A stretch of 64,000 bases of DNA, taken from the NCBI RefSeq assembly GCF_964031045.1, contig NZ_OZ034994.1, forward strand, positions 744,001-808,000, in the 5' to 3' direction. A program made the translations under genes and the position numbers. Source of the DNA: Spiroplasma endosymbiont of Aspidapion aeneum (GTDB lineage Bacteria > Bacillota_I > Bacilli_A > Mycoplasmatales > Mycoplasmataceae). The notes beneath the pieces were generated by a model, which was not told where the DNA came from, ran no database searches, and saw nothing but the letters and a program-made list of their open reading frames with translations. Positions 34,125 to 44,463 of the stretch are shown piece after piece. Positions within the stretch are counted from its first letter, which is position 1, and the number at the start of each line of letters is the position of its first letter.

Positions 34125-34787
34125 CTATTTTATTAAAATTTTAAACGCATCTAATAAATTTTTGTTTAATTTATACTCTCTGAAATAATTACCTTCTTTG
34201 AAATTTTTTTTCTTTCTATGATCTGATAAATAACATTCAATTTCTTGATTATTGAGTTCTCCGTTATAATTTAAATTATATATACTAATATTAAATATAA
34301 TATCTCTTAAGTCATCGTATATAAAAGAGTTAGGATAATTATTTGATATCATTTTTCAATTTTTTCTAATATCTTCTTTTTTATCAATGATTCAATAAGC
34401 TGCATTATTATAACTTTTTAAATCTTCATTATATTCTAATACAAGTTTATTTGTTTTTCAAGCATTGATAAAATCTTTATTTTTTTTAGTTATAAACTCT
34501 TTAAAGTTATTTTCAAATTTAAATACATTAAATATTAAACCTATTCTAATTGATTGATGTATAGTTGTTGCAGAACACGGCATTTTTTTTGAACTAACAA
34601 TGTACTTTCCTTTATCATCTTGGCCATTTAGATAAAAACATTTTTTATTATCACTAATAAATGATTCAATCATTGAAGATATAGATGTTCCAATTCTTCA
34701 AAAATTCATTTCACTATTATAACCAATATCGTTATTTGAATAGAATAATTTGATTCTACTCATTAAATCAAAATTTGAATTGCTCAT
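34125..34787 (-). CDS. unknown 220-residue protein in the restriction operon
   Basis: Not recognised. It starts at ATG (34787), 7 nt after AAGGT; an ATG six bases upstream is too close to that site. It lies 9 bp after the methyltransferase stop and 10 bp before the HEPN-DUF262-DUF1524 gene, so it is cotranscribed and probably part of the same system. It is Asn/Lys/Ile/Phe-rich and lacks a signal peptide or membrane span. A central CSATTIHQSIRIGLIFNVFK segment and a late IECYLSDHRKKKNF segment are the most distinctive. No PD-(D/E)XK, HNH or helix-turn-helix motif is clear. It could be a cognate restriction enzyme, a specificity factor or a regulator. Confidence 0.7.
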
Positions 34788-34796
34788 AATCATACC

Positions 34797-36047
34797 TTAT
34801 TCTATATTTTCTAAATTTCAAATGTAATAAAATAAAACTATTAGTACATTGACAACAATAGAATTTCCAGCCTGTCTATATAAAATATCTGGTTTTATAT
34901 AACTACATTCGTCATAAATTTTATCAATATCAATATCGTCAAAACCCATTAATAAAAAAGTTTCTCTTGGTGTTAAAAATCTATATTCTGACTTACTATC
35001 ATCTATATAATCTTTAAGCAAACTATAACCTATATTAATAACACCTGCATTTGGGTGTCTATCCTGTTTTGTTGTTATAGTTCTAGAATATTCTCTCTTA
35101 TTATCATTTAATTTTGGGTTTTCTTTTCCCATTTTTATTCTACTTTGAGTATTATTTGGGATTGAATTATAAGCTTCTTTAAAAAATTTAATATTTTTAT
35201 AATTTGTCCTCAGATACGAATCAAGCTTTGTATTTTTAAATATAGTATTTTTTAAACTCTCAATCATAATATTTCTAAAAAGTGATTTAGTGTCAATAGT
35301 GTTAGTATATTTATTTGTAAAGAAGCCAGTATCTATTTTTTTATTTAATGTGCTTATTGCAAAAACCCTATTTCTAGATTGTGGTATACCATAATCTTTT
35401 GCATTTATTTTCATCGTTGCTGTCTTATAACCATATTTTTCACTTAAATTCGATATTCATTTTTCATAATCAACTCTATGTTTTGGTGAAAGCATATTAA
35501 TTACATTTTCTAATAATAAATATTTTGGTAAGCGATTAGTTACTTTTAAAATATCTAAAATTTTTTCAACTTGTCATAACAAACTTGACCTTGTATTTTC
35601 TGATTTTGCCATTCCAAAATTTTTACCAGCATTAGATAGATCCTGACATGGAAATGAATAAGTTAAAAGATCAATTTTTATATTTCCAATTTTAGAGAAT
35701 ATTATATCCTCATTAATGTCTGTAACGCTTCCTAAATTATTATTTTTTTTATAAGACCAATAAAGATCGCTTATTTCATTATCAGATAATTTATTTAAAT
35801 TTTTTGCAGGATTTTTTGAATCAAACGAATGTGTAAAATTATTTAAATATTCAAGTTTCTCATTTATATCAATAATATCATTTTGTTCTTTATTATTATG
35901 AATTGTATTATATACTATATTAGCTCAAATATCTCACTCACTTATGGCAATAACATCAAAATTAGTTTTAAATTGTTTATTTAATATTTCTAACGCTCTT
36001 CTTTGTGCTCCTATTCCAGAGAATAACTCTAGTACATTTATTTTCAA
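34797..36047 (-). CDS. DNA (cytosine-5) methyltransferase
   Basis: Transfers a methyl group from SAM to C5 of cytosine in a specific sequence. It is 416 residues with the ten-motif layout: motif I ELFSGIGAQ (residues 7-15), motif IV SFPCQDLSNAG with catalytic Cys 134, motif VI LLLENV, motif VIII QSRNRVF, a target recognition region around 230-320, motif IX RFLTPRETFLLMGF and motif X RQAGNSIVVNV. The start is TTG at 36047, with GAGG 7 nt upstream; motif I is too near the beginning for a later start. It is the first gene of the restriction operon. The recognition sequence cannot be told from sequence. A T15 tract lies in its probable promoter. Confidence 0.93.
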
Positions 36048-36066
36048 CTAAAAACCTCACTTAGTT

Positions 36067-36095
36067 ATTATCCTGTAAAAAAAAAAAAAAAGCAA
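36067..36095 (-). promoter_or_regulatory. restriction operon promoter with T15 spacer (phase-variation candidate)
   Basis: Minus strand: TTGCTT (36090-36095), then thirteen more Ts and ACAG (17 nt), then GATAAT (36067-36072), 20 bp before the TTG start codon. A homopolymer of 15 Ts (36077-36091) overlaps the -35 and forms most of the spacer. Slippage by one or two bases would change the spacing and switch transcription strength, as in known mycoplasma surface-protein promoters. The -35 match is modest (TTG only). Confidence 0.55.
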
Positions 36096-36339
36096 GGGGA
36101 TTCTGCTGTAAAATTGGCTAAAAATTTATATTATCTATGAAATTATCACATATTGTTAATAGTTCCTAATTTTTTATGCACGAAAAGTTTAGTGTACGGG
36201 TGATAAAAAAAATAAAATTTATTTTTTAATAGATTGAAAAGTTAAAAATTAGTAAAAAAAATATTAAATAATTATTATTTTATACACAAAGACATGATTT
36301 AAAAAAGTGTAAAAAGCAAAACGAAGATTAAAACAAAGA

Positions 36340-36655
36340 TTAAAATATAAAAACTGGTTCTTATTCGGTGTATATATAGACTAAATTGGAGTATATAAAA
36401 ATACTCGAAAGTTATTCAAAAATTAGATGGTATATCTAAATATCTCACAAAAATAATTTTTCTAACTATATATAAAGAGATAGATTTTTAGCTAATCTTT
36501 CATAAGAGGTTCTCAATTGTATGAAACAGAAAAATAATTTTATAGAATAAATTTCTAATTCTGACTTTAAAAATAATTTGTCAATTAAAGATCTAAATCA
36601 CTAAATAATTAACAATTTTATTAATCATTTAAAAACTACTTTAACTTTCTTTCAT
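36340..36655 (+). pseudogene. decayed 3' part of an IS3-family transposase gene
   Basis: The plus strand repeats, with many substitutions and deletions, the DDE region of the adjacent IS: GATGGTATATCTAAATATCT here against TATGGTATATCTAAATATCT at 37694, and TTAGCTAATCTTTCATAAGA against TCAGCTAATCTTTCCTATGA at 37762. All frames are broken. The nearly complete IS begins directly after it. Bases 36096-36339 are AT-rich with no gene seen. Confidence 0.7.
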
Positions 36656-36664
36656 ATTAGCAAA

Positions 36665-38045
36665 GGTAACCCTAAGGGAGGAAATAATATTTACCTCTCA
36701 CTATTAGAAAGGTTACTTTTTTTATGAAAAAATATAGTTACAAAACAAAATATCAAGCAATATTAGACTATTCAAATGGAATGAAAATTTGTGAAATAGT
36801 TAAAAAATACAACATAACTTCTGGTGCACCGCTTATTTCATATTGGATTATTAGGTATAATAATATTGAAGAATTAAAATTATCTTCAATGAAAGAAGAA
36901 GAATATATGACAAAAATTGAATCTGAAGAAATATTAAACAATAAAAAAATGAAAAAACTGAAGCAAGAAAATAAAGAATTAAAATGGGAAAATGAAAAAC
37001 TTAAGATGCAAAACAATGTGCTAAAAAAGTTCGATCCTTCATGACAGATGCGTGACATGAAGGAGAAGATGACGACTAACTCATATAAGCATCATTCATT
37101 TTGTGAAATATATATAAAGGAATTTAAAAGGGCTGCAACTGTTAAAAAAATGTGTGATGTATTGGGAGTATCTGTAAGTAAATATTATGCATTCAAAAAA
37201 CGTTTTAATTTGTTAAAAAAATCGGAATTCAAATACTGAAATTATCCACCTTTCATCCCTAAATATATATCAAAAGCTAATCCTAATACAGAAGATATGA
37301 TTACTAAATTTTATACAGCATTTAATGCTCCTGGGAGTGCTTTTACAATAAATAAGTGGATAAAAACTACATATAATGTTAATGTTAGCCGAAAAATCAT
37401 TCGAGATTACCAATTAAAATACCCCTTAAAATTTCCTGTAGCTGTTCCTTGAACTAAGAGAAGTAAGGCAGTGCGAATTAAACAAAACATTAGAAATGAT
37501 TTAATTGGAAATGATACATATACAACATGTCCAGGACAAAAAATTGGTATTGATGGAACTTGATTTAAAGATCTATTTATAAATGGAAAAAGAACTAAGT
37601 TATTATGTGAAATTGCTTATGATTGATTTACTAGAAAGGTTGTGTCATATTCAATCGGTCAGGGTGAAAACAAAAAAACTGTTGTTTCAACATTATATGG
37701 TATATCTAAATATCTGTCAAAAAATGACTTCACAAATTGTATAGTTCAAATGGATAGAGGTTCAGCTAATCTTTCCTATGAAGTTCTAAATTATGAAAAT
37801 CATTAGCATAATTTTATAATATCAATGTCCGATTCAGGTTTTAAACACAATTCATCAACCGAGGCATTAAATGGTTGAATTAAAGAACAATTCTATTTAT
37901 CAGTTGGAAATCACTTTAATTCACTTTCAGATTTTTACAAAACATTCAAAACATTTATTAAAAACAAAAATTTATTACAAACTTATATTTACAAACAAAA
38001 AAGAGGTGAGATATTTATTTAACTTCTCTCCCCTTAGGGTTAACC
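36665..38045 (+). mobile_element. IS3-family (IS150-like) insertion sequence, about 1.38 kb
   Basis: The ends form imperfect inverted repeats: GGTAACCCTAAGGGAG on the left and, read from the right, GGTTAACCCTAAGGGG. It carries one transposase frame covering the regions of orfA and orfB. No clear target duplication was seen at the ends, so exact borders may shift by a few bases. Two decayed relatives lie at 31180-31556 and 36340-36655. Confidence 0.8.
36724..38022 (+). pseudogene. IS3-family transposase with a premature TAG
   Basis: A single frame of 432 codons: N-terminal helix-turn-helix (YKTKYQAILDYSNGMKICEI), a coiled coil rich in Lys/Glu, then the DDE domain. The catalytic residues fit as Asp in IGIDGTWFKDL, Asp in QMDRGSANLSYEV and Glu in SSTEALNGWIKEQFY. 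TGA codons encode Trp. Unlike typical IS3 elements, orfA and orfB are fused, with no -1 frameshift needed. Codon 361 is TAG (37804-37806) between the second Asp and the Glu; the neighbouring residues (ENH-stop-HNF) suggest CAG to TAG. The product would lack the catalytic Glu, so this copy is probably inactive. Confidence 0.85.
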
Positions 38046-38589
38046 ATGCTTATCATTCTATTTTACAAATATATTTTTATTTAGAAATTTTGATTAAACA
38101 CAAATTATTTAACTGAATATTTATGATGCTGAAAAATCTATTGTTGTTTTAATCCAAATGTAATCTTCTAATAACGTGAAATATTTAAGAATAGTTATCC
38201 AATTTTAATATTACCATTATATTTTAGTAAGAAGTATTTACAAGCAAGGGAATAATTTAAAAGTTTATTAGAAAATATAATGGTTTTTTATTAGTTATAA
38301 TGGTATTTATTAATAAATAAGGGTTTCTAAGAAAGAAAATGTATCTGCCAATAATAAAAAAGAAGATTTTTTTACAATTTAAAAAAGAAATTAAAGATGT
38401 AAACGTATATTAGAGATTTTTCAATAGTTAGTAAATATACTAGATCTTAGATATAAAAAAATAACTTTAAAAATAATAAAATATCACCCCATTAGAAGCG
38501 ATATTTGTTTATATTAATAATAAATATTATATACTCGATAATCAAATTTAAGCTATTTTTACTAGTAAATATTGAGTTTATAATTTTTT
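38046..38589. other. 544-bp AT-rich spacer after the IS
   Basis: No gene could be supported. A stretch at 38200-38245 (TACCATTA, then AAGAAGTATTTACAAGC) resembles 26295-26320 (TACCATTAAGAAGTGATATT TACAAGC), which may be an old repeat. A terminator hairpin lies at its right end. Confidence 0.5.
38479..38506 (-). terminator. terminator of the secreted-protein gene
   Basis: AAATATC and GATATTT form a 7-bp stem that can extend inward with G-U pairs around a TAAT loop. On the minus strand it is followed by a broken T-run (TATTATTTTT). It lies about 85 nt after the stop at 38590. Confidence 0.5.
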
Positions 38590-39507
38590 TTAATAAGAAA
38601 TTAACATATTAAATGTTCCATCAGTATCTATTGATGTGAATGAAACATAAAATATTTGGTCAGTTACAATGTAAGAATCTTGAAATTTATCCCCTATTGT
38701 ATAATTATTATCTTCACCTTTTATAGCCTTTGATATACTTATTACATTATTGTGAGATATACTTGTTCCCTTTACAGAGTTAATATATTTATTAACTAAA
38801 TTAGAATATGTAGATTTAGAATAAGACAAAATAGTTTCAATATCATTTGCGCTAAATTTTATACCTATATCTGGTAATTTAATTTCTGAATTATATTTGC
38901 TATCAGTATAATTAATATCATTTTTAACATCATAGTCAAAATTAATATCTATAGTATATTTTGATTCCAATTGAAAATCAGCAAACACTTCTTCTCCATA
39001 ACTATTGAAATTTTTTATTTCTTCATTCCCATTTACTAAAATCTTGACAGTATTTGAGTAAGAATAATCACCATAACCGACACTTTCTGAATGTGCTATT
39101 GCAGATTTGATTTTTACATCTTTTTGAAATAATCAAGACACATCATTTATTAATTGTCTTCTACCATAATTTGCTGTAGCAGCAAATTTGCTTATAGTTG
39201 ATTTTAATTCTATGTTTGAAGCTTTGTTTTCTACAACTCATTTTTGTATATCATTATATTGTTTAATTAATGAACTAGTATAATCAGCGTCTCCACCTAC
39301 AAATTTTTTATTTTTATCAATTCAACCAGAAAATTGAAATACTAATGTTTTTTCACCAGAAATACGATCCTTTTCCTTTAAATTATAATTTTTTATTCCA
39401 TTATTGTCAATTTTTTGATGATTATTAATAGGTGTCATGGCCATAACATTTGATGCTCCACCAGCCATAATTCCAATAGATGCTAGAAATCCTAATAATC
39501 TTTTCAT
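38590..39507 (-). CDS. secreted protein with cleavable signal peptide, unknown function
   Basis: A 305-residue protein starting MKRLLGFLASIGIMAGG, with a probable signal-peptidase I site after NVMA rather than a lipobox (no Cys). The mature part is hydrophilic, with repeated Ser/Thr/Asn-rich beta-like stretches, for example AHSESVGYGDYSYSNTV and LESKYTIDINFDYD; helix-rich segments lie between. The ATG at 39507 follows AGGAGGAAGAA closely, so the upstream in-frame ATG at 39534 is not needed. A TATAAT lies about 43 bp upstream, and a 24-bp motif shared with lipoprotein genes lies 132 bp upstream. Similar secreted proteins of spiralin type are surface antigens, but no homology is asserted. Confidence 0.75.
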
Positions 39508-39638
39508 TTCTTCCTCCTGAGTGGTAGCTTTCACTACACATTATTATTATACACCAATATCTTGATTTATTATAAATTTATGTACAACCTCATTAATTAT
39601 AAATAAATTATCACAAATATAATAAAAATAAAGGACCC

Positions 39639-39662
39639 GCTAGTGTGCTAAATTACAGCTAT
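39639..39662 (-). promoter_or_regulatory. shared 24-bp upstream motif, copy upstream of the secreted-protein gene
   Basis: On the plus strand it reads GCTAGTGTGCTA, then AATTACAGCTAT. It aligns without gaps to 12905-12928 (15 of 24 positions) and lies 132 bp upstream of the start at 39507. The sequence beyond its T-rich flank is less similar than in the other copies. The rest of 39508-39866 contains the promoter region and AT-rich DNA without a gene. Confidence 0.45.
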
Positions 39663-39866
39663 TTTACTCTCTTAAATGCTAGTGCTACTTGTGGATTATT
39701 AATTAGAAATATTTGCAATCAAAAAAATAAAAATTTATTTTAAATAATTAATTAAACAATTATAGCCTATTTGAAGAGGTGTAAATTTCATTAAAATTTA
39801 GGGTTTAAAAGGGTTTTTATTTATGTTCAAACTATAATCAATCGAGCTCCTCTATCTAAAAATTTA

Positions 39867-40532
39867 CTAATCAATTTTAGAATCTATCTTATTTACAATA
39901 AGGTTTGCTAATTTTTTGCTAGACTGAGGATTTTGACCGGTCAAAATTAAACCATCCTCAATCGTGTGGGCAGAAAAATCATCGGTTTTGATAAAGTTTG
40001 CTTTTTGTTCTACTAAAACATCTTCTAAAGAAAATGGAACTATTTTTTCAAGTTTTGCCTTAATTTCTTCTGTATTTGTAAAACCGGTGATCTTTTTATT
40101 TTCTACTACTCATTTGTCATTTCTTTTAACATTACATAATGCAGATAATCCATGACATACAGCAGCAACATATTTATTATCATCTAAAAACTTATTAATC
40201 AAATCACTAACAAGTTTTGAATTTGCAAAATCTACAAGTGCACCATGGCCACCAGCAAAGTAAATAGCATCAAATTCATCTAAATCAAGGTCTGTTATTT
40301 TTTTTGAATTTGTGATTATTTTTAATTCCTTATCATACTTTTCTAAATAATCATTGTTAATAGAAATTTGGTCAATTGGAATATTGCCCCCTAATAAACT
40401 GCTTATTGTTGTTTTAAAATTGTTAGCATTAAAAATCTCCCATGGTTCGATAATTTCATCAGCTCACAATCCTGTTGGGTGTCCGTTCATATTATTTGCA
40501 TTTGTACCAACAATTAAAATATTTTTTTTCAT
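39867..40532 (-). CDS. DJ-1/PfpI family protein (Hsp31-like)
   Basis: A 221-residue class I glutamine amidotransferase-like protein of the DJ-1/PfpI superfamily, which includes glyoxalase III/Hsp31 holdases that protect against aldehyde damage. It begins MKKNILIVGTNAN, contains GLWADEIIEPWEIF (an early Glu as in Hsp31), FAGGHGALVDF and the nucleophile elbow AAVCHGLSAL with Cys 126. A following GFTNTEE segment and NPQSS near the C-terminus fit the family. The ATG at 40532 lacks a strong ribosome-binding site. It is flanked by unrelated genes and probably stands alone. Enzymatic versus chaperone role is not decided by sequence. Confidence 0.88.
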
Positions 40533-40662
40533 AGTTTCTCATTTCTATATTAAATTTAAATTTTTTAAATAATTTAACTAATAGTTAAATAACAATACAA
40601 TAAAATTCAATACCAACATTTTTGTTAATATTGAATTTTAGGTTGCTATATTTATAATTTTA

Positions 40663-41565
40663 TTAACTATTTGTTGCTTTTGCTAAATGGTTTTCAAGAT
40701 ATAATGATTTTTGCATTGTATAATGTTTTCTTGCGTAAATTGTTTTTAATGTTTGTGTTGCCATTTTAACAATAAAAATACCTCTCATTATTTCAAGTTG
40801 TGCATAGAAGAAGTTAAGACCACTTGATAAAATTCCTTTGCTCTCAAAGATTGCCGAAAACATTCTAGCAATTCCGCTCAATATTGAAAGTATTGACATT
40901 CATATTGTCACTACTAACCCAATTGTGATAAATATAATATTTATCATTGCGAATAAACCTTTAAAAAATCCTCCAGCTGAATTACTTTCATATATTCCAT
41001 CAATTCTATCTTTTTTAAACAATAGAACGTTTATTAAACCATAAATAAGGAATATACCTGGTGCAATAGCTATTTTTAATAACATGTTATTTGTAATATA
41101 ATTATTATTTAATACATACATTCCAGCCAAATCAATGAAAGCTAATATTCCAATAATAGAACATATTATTCCAGTTAATTTAGATAAAACTATTTTTGTA
41201 GAAGATCTTGTTGTAGATTCTGTGTTTGGAATACAATAACTAATAATTAATGGAATTAGAAATTGACCTCCCAATATCCCAAAACAAACTAGCGCATATT
41301 TATTCTCCATTAAAAATTCATCAGAGAATTTTAATAGATACAAAATAAGTATAGCAGATGAGATTCCACAAATAAATATAAATTGCGCAACATAGATTAG
41401 AGTAATTGCATATTCCCTAGAAATATCAGTATTATCTTCTAAAATGTTTGATTTTAAATAAAATGTTGCAGATATTAGAATTGCTCCCAGAATTATATAA
41501 ATTATAGAAAGACATTTAATTCAACCTTTACGTAAATGGTCATGTTGATAATATTTTCGTCTCAT
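40663..41565 (-). CDS. hypothetical six-span membrane protein
   Basis: A 300-residue integral membrane protein, not recognised. After MRRKYYQHDHLRKGW come about six hydrophobic segments (starting CLSIIYIILGAIL, LIYVAQFIFICG, VCFGILGGQFLIPL, GIICSIIGILAFID, IAIAPGIFLIYGL and MINIIFITIGLVV), then a cytoplasmic tail with ARKHYTMQKSLYLENH. TGA codons encode Trp. It is transcribed divergently from the P-type-ATPase-like gene at 41759, with a 193-bp AT-rich region between them that must hold both promoters. No transporter or enzyme motif was seen. Confidence 0.75.
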
Positions 41566-41758
41566 AAAATCACCTCAATCTAATTATATCATATTTATAA
41601 AAGGTGTGATAATTTAATAAAAAATAAGATTAAATATAAATTTATTTATTAATTAATAAGTTGTAATATTTTCAAATTCTTTTAACTTGTAGTTGAAAAA
41701 AATAGCAATATGAATGTCATAAGTAATTTTTTATATATAATTAAAGAAAGGGAAAAAA

Positions 41759-44440
41759 ATGAAAGAAAGAAAGAAATCTAGTTCAAAATATATTAAAGAA
41801 AAATTCACAAACCAACTATTTAGATATTCTAAACTAGATAATCACGATCTTTTAAAGGAATTAAATATCCCAGCTTTTGGAAATAACAAGTCTAGAAAGA
41901 AGAGAATATCAAAATTTGGAACAAATATTAGTCAAAAACCTAGATTTAGTTTCTTAAAAAATAGTTTATTAGTTTGTATTCAACCTTTTAATCTTTTATT
42001 AATTTGTCTTATCATCCTTGATTTTTTAACTTATTTTGTTATTAATAAGGACCACCAAGATATTGGAGAGATAGTATCCGCTATAGTTTCGATTATAATT
42101 TTTTGTATGACATTTACAATCAATATAATTGAGCGATATGAGGAATTTAAGTCAGAACAAATATCTCGTGAGATGCAGGTTAATAACTATTTTATTATTA
42201 AAAATGAGATCCCACCTATTGATGAAATAAGATTTGAAAAAATAAGCAACGACCTCACACAAATTAAATATGACAAAATAACAAATGGTGATGTAATAAT
42301 TTTAAATGTTGGAGATACAATACCATGTGACATGAGAATTTTATGATCACATAATTTTAAGGTAAATGACAATCTTTTCCGTGGAAAGGATATAAGAGTT
42401 GGAAAGAGTAATAAATATAAAGATGTTGAAGAATTTTATGATTTAGAAAATATAATATTGGCTCACTCATATGTTACTGATGGTTATGCTATTTGTGTGG
42501 CAATAGAAATAGGTAAAAAAAGATTATCAAACTATGTGGACCATAATTTATCGAAAGAAAATAAGAACTTTTATTCAAGAGGAATTACAAAAATAACAAA
42601 ATATTTACTTTTAAGTGTCCTTATTGTTTTTCCAATAATTTTTCTAACTTCATATTTTACAACAGTCGAGAGTCTTAGAGTAATTCTTGATACACTTTTA
42701 TATTCAATTACAATTGTTGTTTCCCTTATACCCGAAGCTCTTCCAGCAATTATTGGTTTTATTCTCCAAAATGGAAGCAAACATATTAAAGATGATAACA
42801 TCATTGTTAAAAAACTAGATACAATTCAAAATCTAGGTGCAATGGATTTATTTATTAGTGATGTTAAGGGGGTTATTACAAAAGATAAACCAACCTTGAT
42901 AAAGGGGATAGATATTAATAAAAATAAATCTGATAATGTAATGAAATTAGCTTATTTAAATGCCTATTTTCAACATTCAATGCATTTTCATTATGAAAAG
43001 GCAATACTTAACCACTATGAAAATGTCCCCGATTTTGTTAAAGATTACCAAGTTTCAAAAGAACTTTATGTATCATTAACACAAAAGAATGGAAGTGTTT
43101 TCATTCGAAAAAACAATATTGAATTAAAAATAGTTGTTACTTCACTTGATGATATTTTTAAATCATTGGAAAAATATCGCGACGGTGAAAATGTATGGAA
43201 TATCTCAACAGATATCTTATTTTTAATAAATGGATATTGTCGTGAAATTTTGGCCCAAGGATTAGAACCTCTCATTGTTGCAACCAAAGAAATAAATATA
43301 AATAAAAAAGAATCACAAGATATATTAACATTTGAAGGTATTATAGTATTTTATGATGAATTACGAGATGATGCTCAAGATGCAATGTTTATGTTTGATA
43401 AATATAATGTAGATTTTAAAATTCAATCAAATGATAGTATGGATTATCTAACTCATATTAGTTCATTAATTGGGATAGATAAAATAAGTCCTTTAGATAG
43501 TCAAGGGTTTGCAAAAATGAATGCAAAAGAACAGTGATTTAATATATCAAACACAAATATTTATAATAAGTTAACCAATATTCAAAAAGTTCAGGTTATT
43601 AAATCTTATAAGAAAAATAATCATGTGGTAGGATTTCTTGGGGATGGAAGAAGTGATTTACAAGCCATAAAAGCAGCGGATATAGGAATAACACCCAATA
43701 ACTCAATGCCTCTTGCAAAAAGATTTGCAGATATAATAATTTTGGAAAATAAATTAACAACATTTGATAATACGATCAAATGAGGTAGAATTACATTCTT
43801 AAATACAATCAAATTTTTAAAGTTAGCAATTACAACAAATATTGGTTTATTTCTATTTTTAGCAATCAATGGAATGTGATTGACTTTTGTGCCAATGACA
43901 AATATTGACCTTTTAATTCAAAATTTACTTGTTGATATATGTTATATTGCTTTTATGGTTGATAAAGTTGATAATGAACAACTAGCAAAACCAATAAAAT
44001 GAAGTAAACGCGAGCTTGTTATCTATGTCTTTATAAACTCTATTGTCCAACCAATAATATCAACAATGAATTTGGTTATTATTTGTTTTGGTTTGGATTG
44101 ATATAAAGGTCAAAACACAACATCAGAAAATATAAAATTAATTCAATCATCAGTGTTTGTGGAATCTTTTATAACTAAAATTCTCTTATTTTTTATTTTG
44201 AGAACAAATAAAATTTTATTTTATAAGGATAAACCAGATTATCGCTATACACTAACTATGTCTATTATTATGTTTCTTGTAGTTTTACTACCTTTTATTC
44301 CTGGCTTAAATAATACTATTAGCTTAGAAAAATTAAGTATTTCATTTATTCCGGTAATGGTTGGAAATATTGTTGGATGTATTTTTATTTCCTCATTCAT
44401 AAAATATCTATATATTAAATTATTTAAAGTATGATTATAA
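41759..44440 (+). CDS. P-type ATPase-like protein lacking key catalytic motifs
   Basis: An 893-residue protein with the architecture of MgtA-type cation ATPases: an N-terminal cytoplasmic part, two membrane-span clusters, the VSLIPEALPAIIG ion-site helix (residues 322-334), a soluble catalytic part and C-terminal spans. The phosphorylation motif DKTGT is replaced by DVKGV (Asp 368 kept, Lys and both Thr lost), LTGES by LFRGKD (the Glu needed for dephosphorylation lost), and GDGxND by GDGRSD (628-633). It therefore looks like a pseudoenzyme or a very divergent pump. The start follows GAAAGGGAAAAAA. TGA codons encode Trp. It converges on recO with only 23 bp between them. Confidence 0.82.
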
Positions 44441-44463
44441 ACAAAATAATAGTTTAAAATAAA

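Noticed and set aside
37871-38116. Plus-strand open frame overlapping the 3' end of the IS
   Set aside because: It is an alternative frame of the transposase region and crosses the right inverted repeat.
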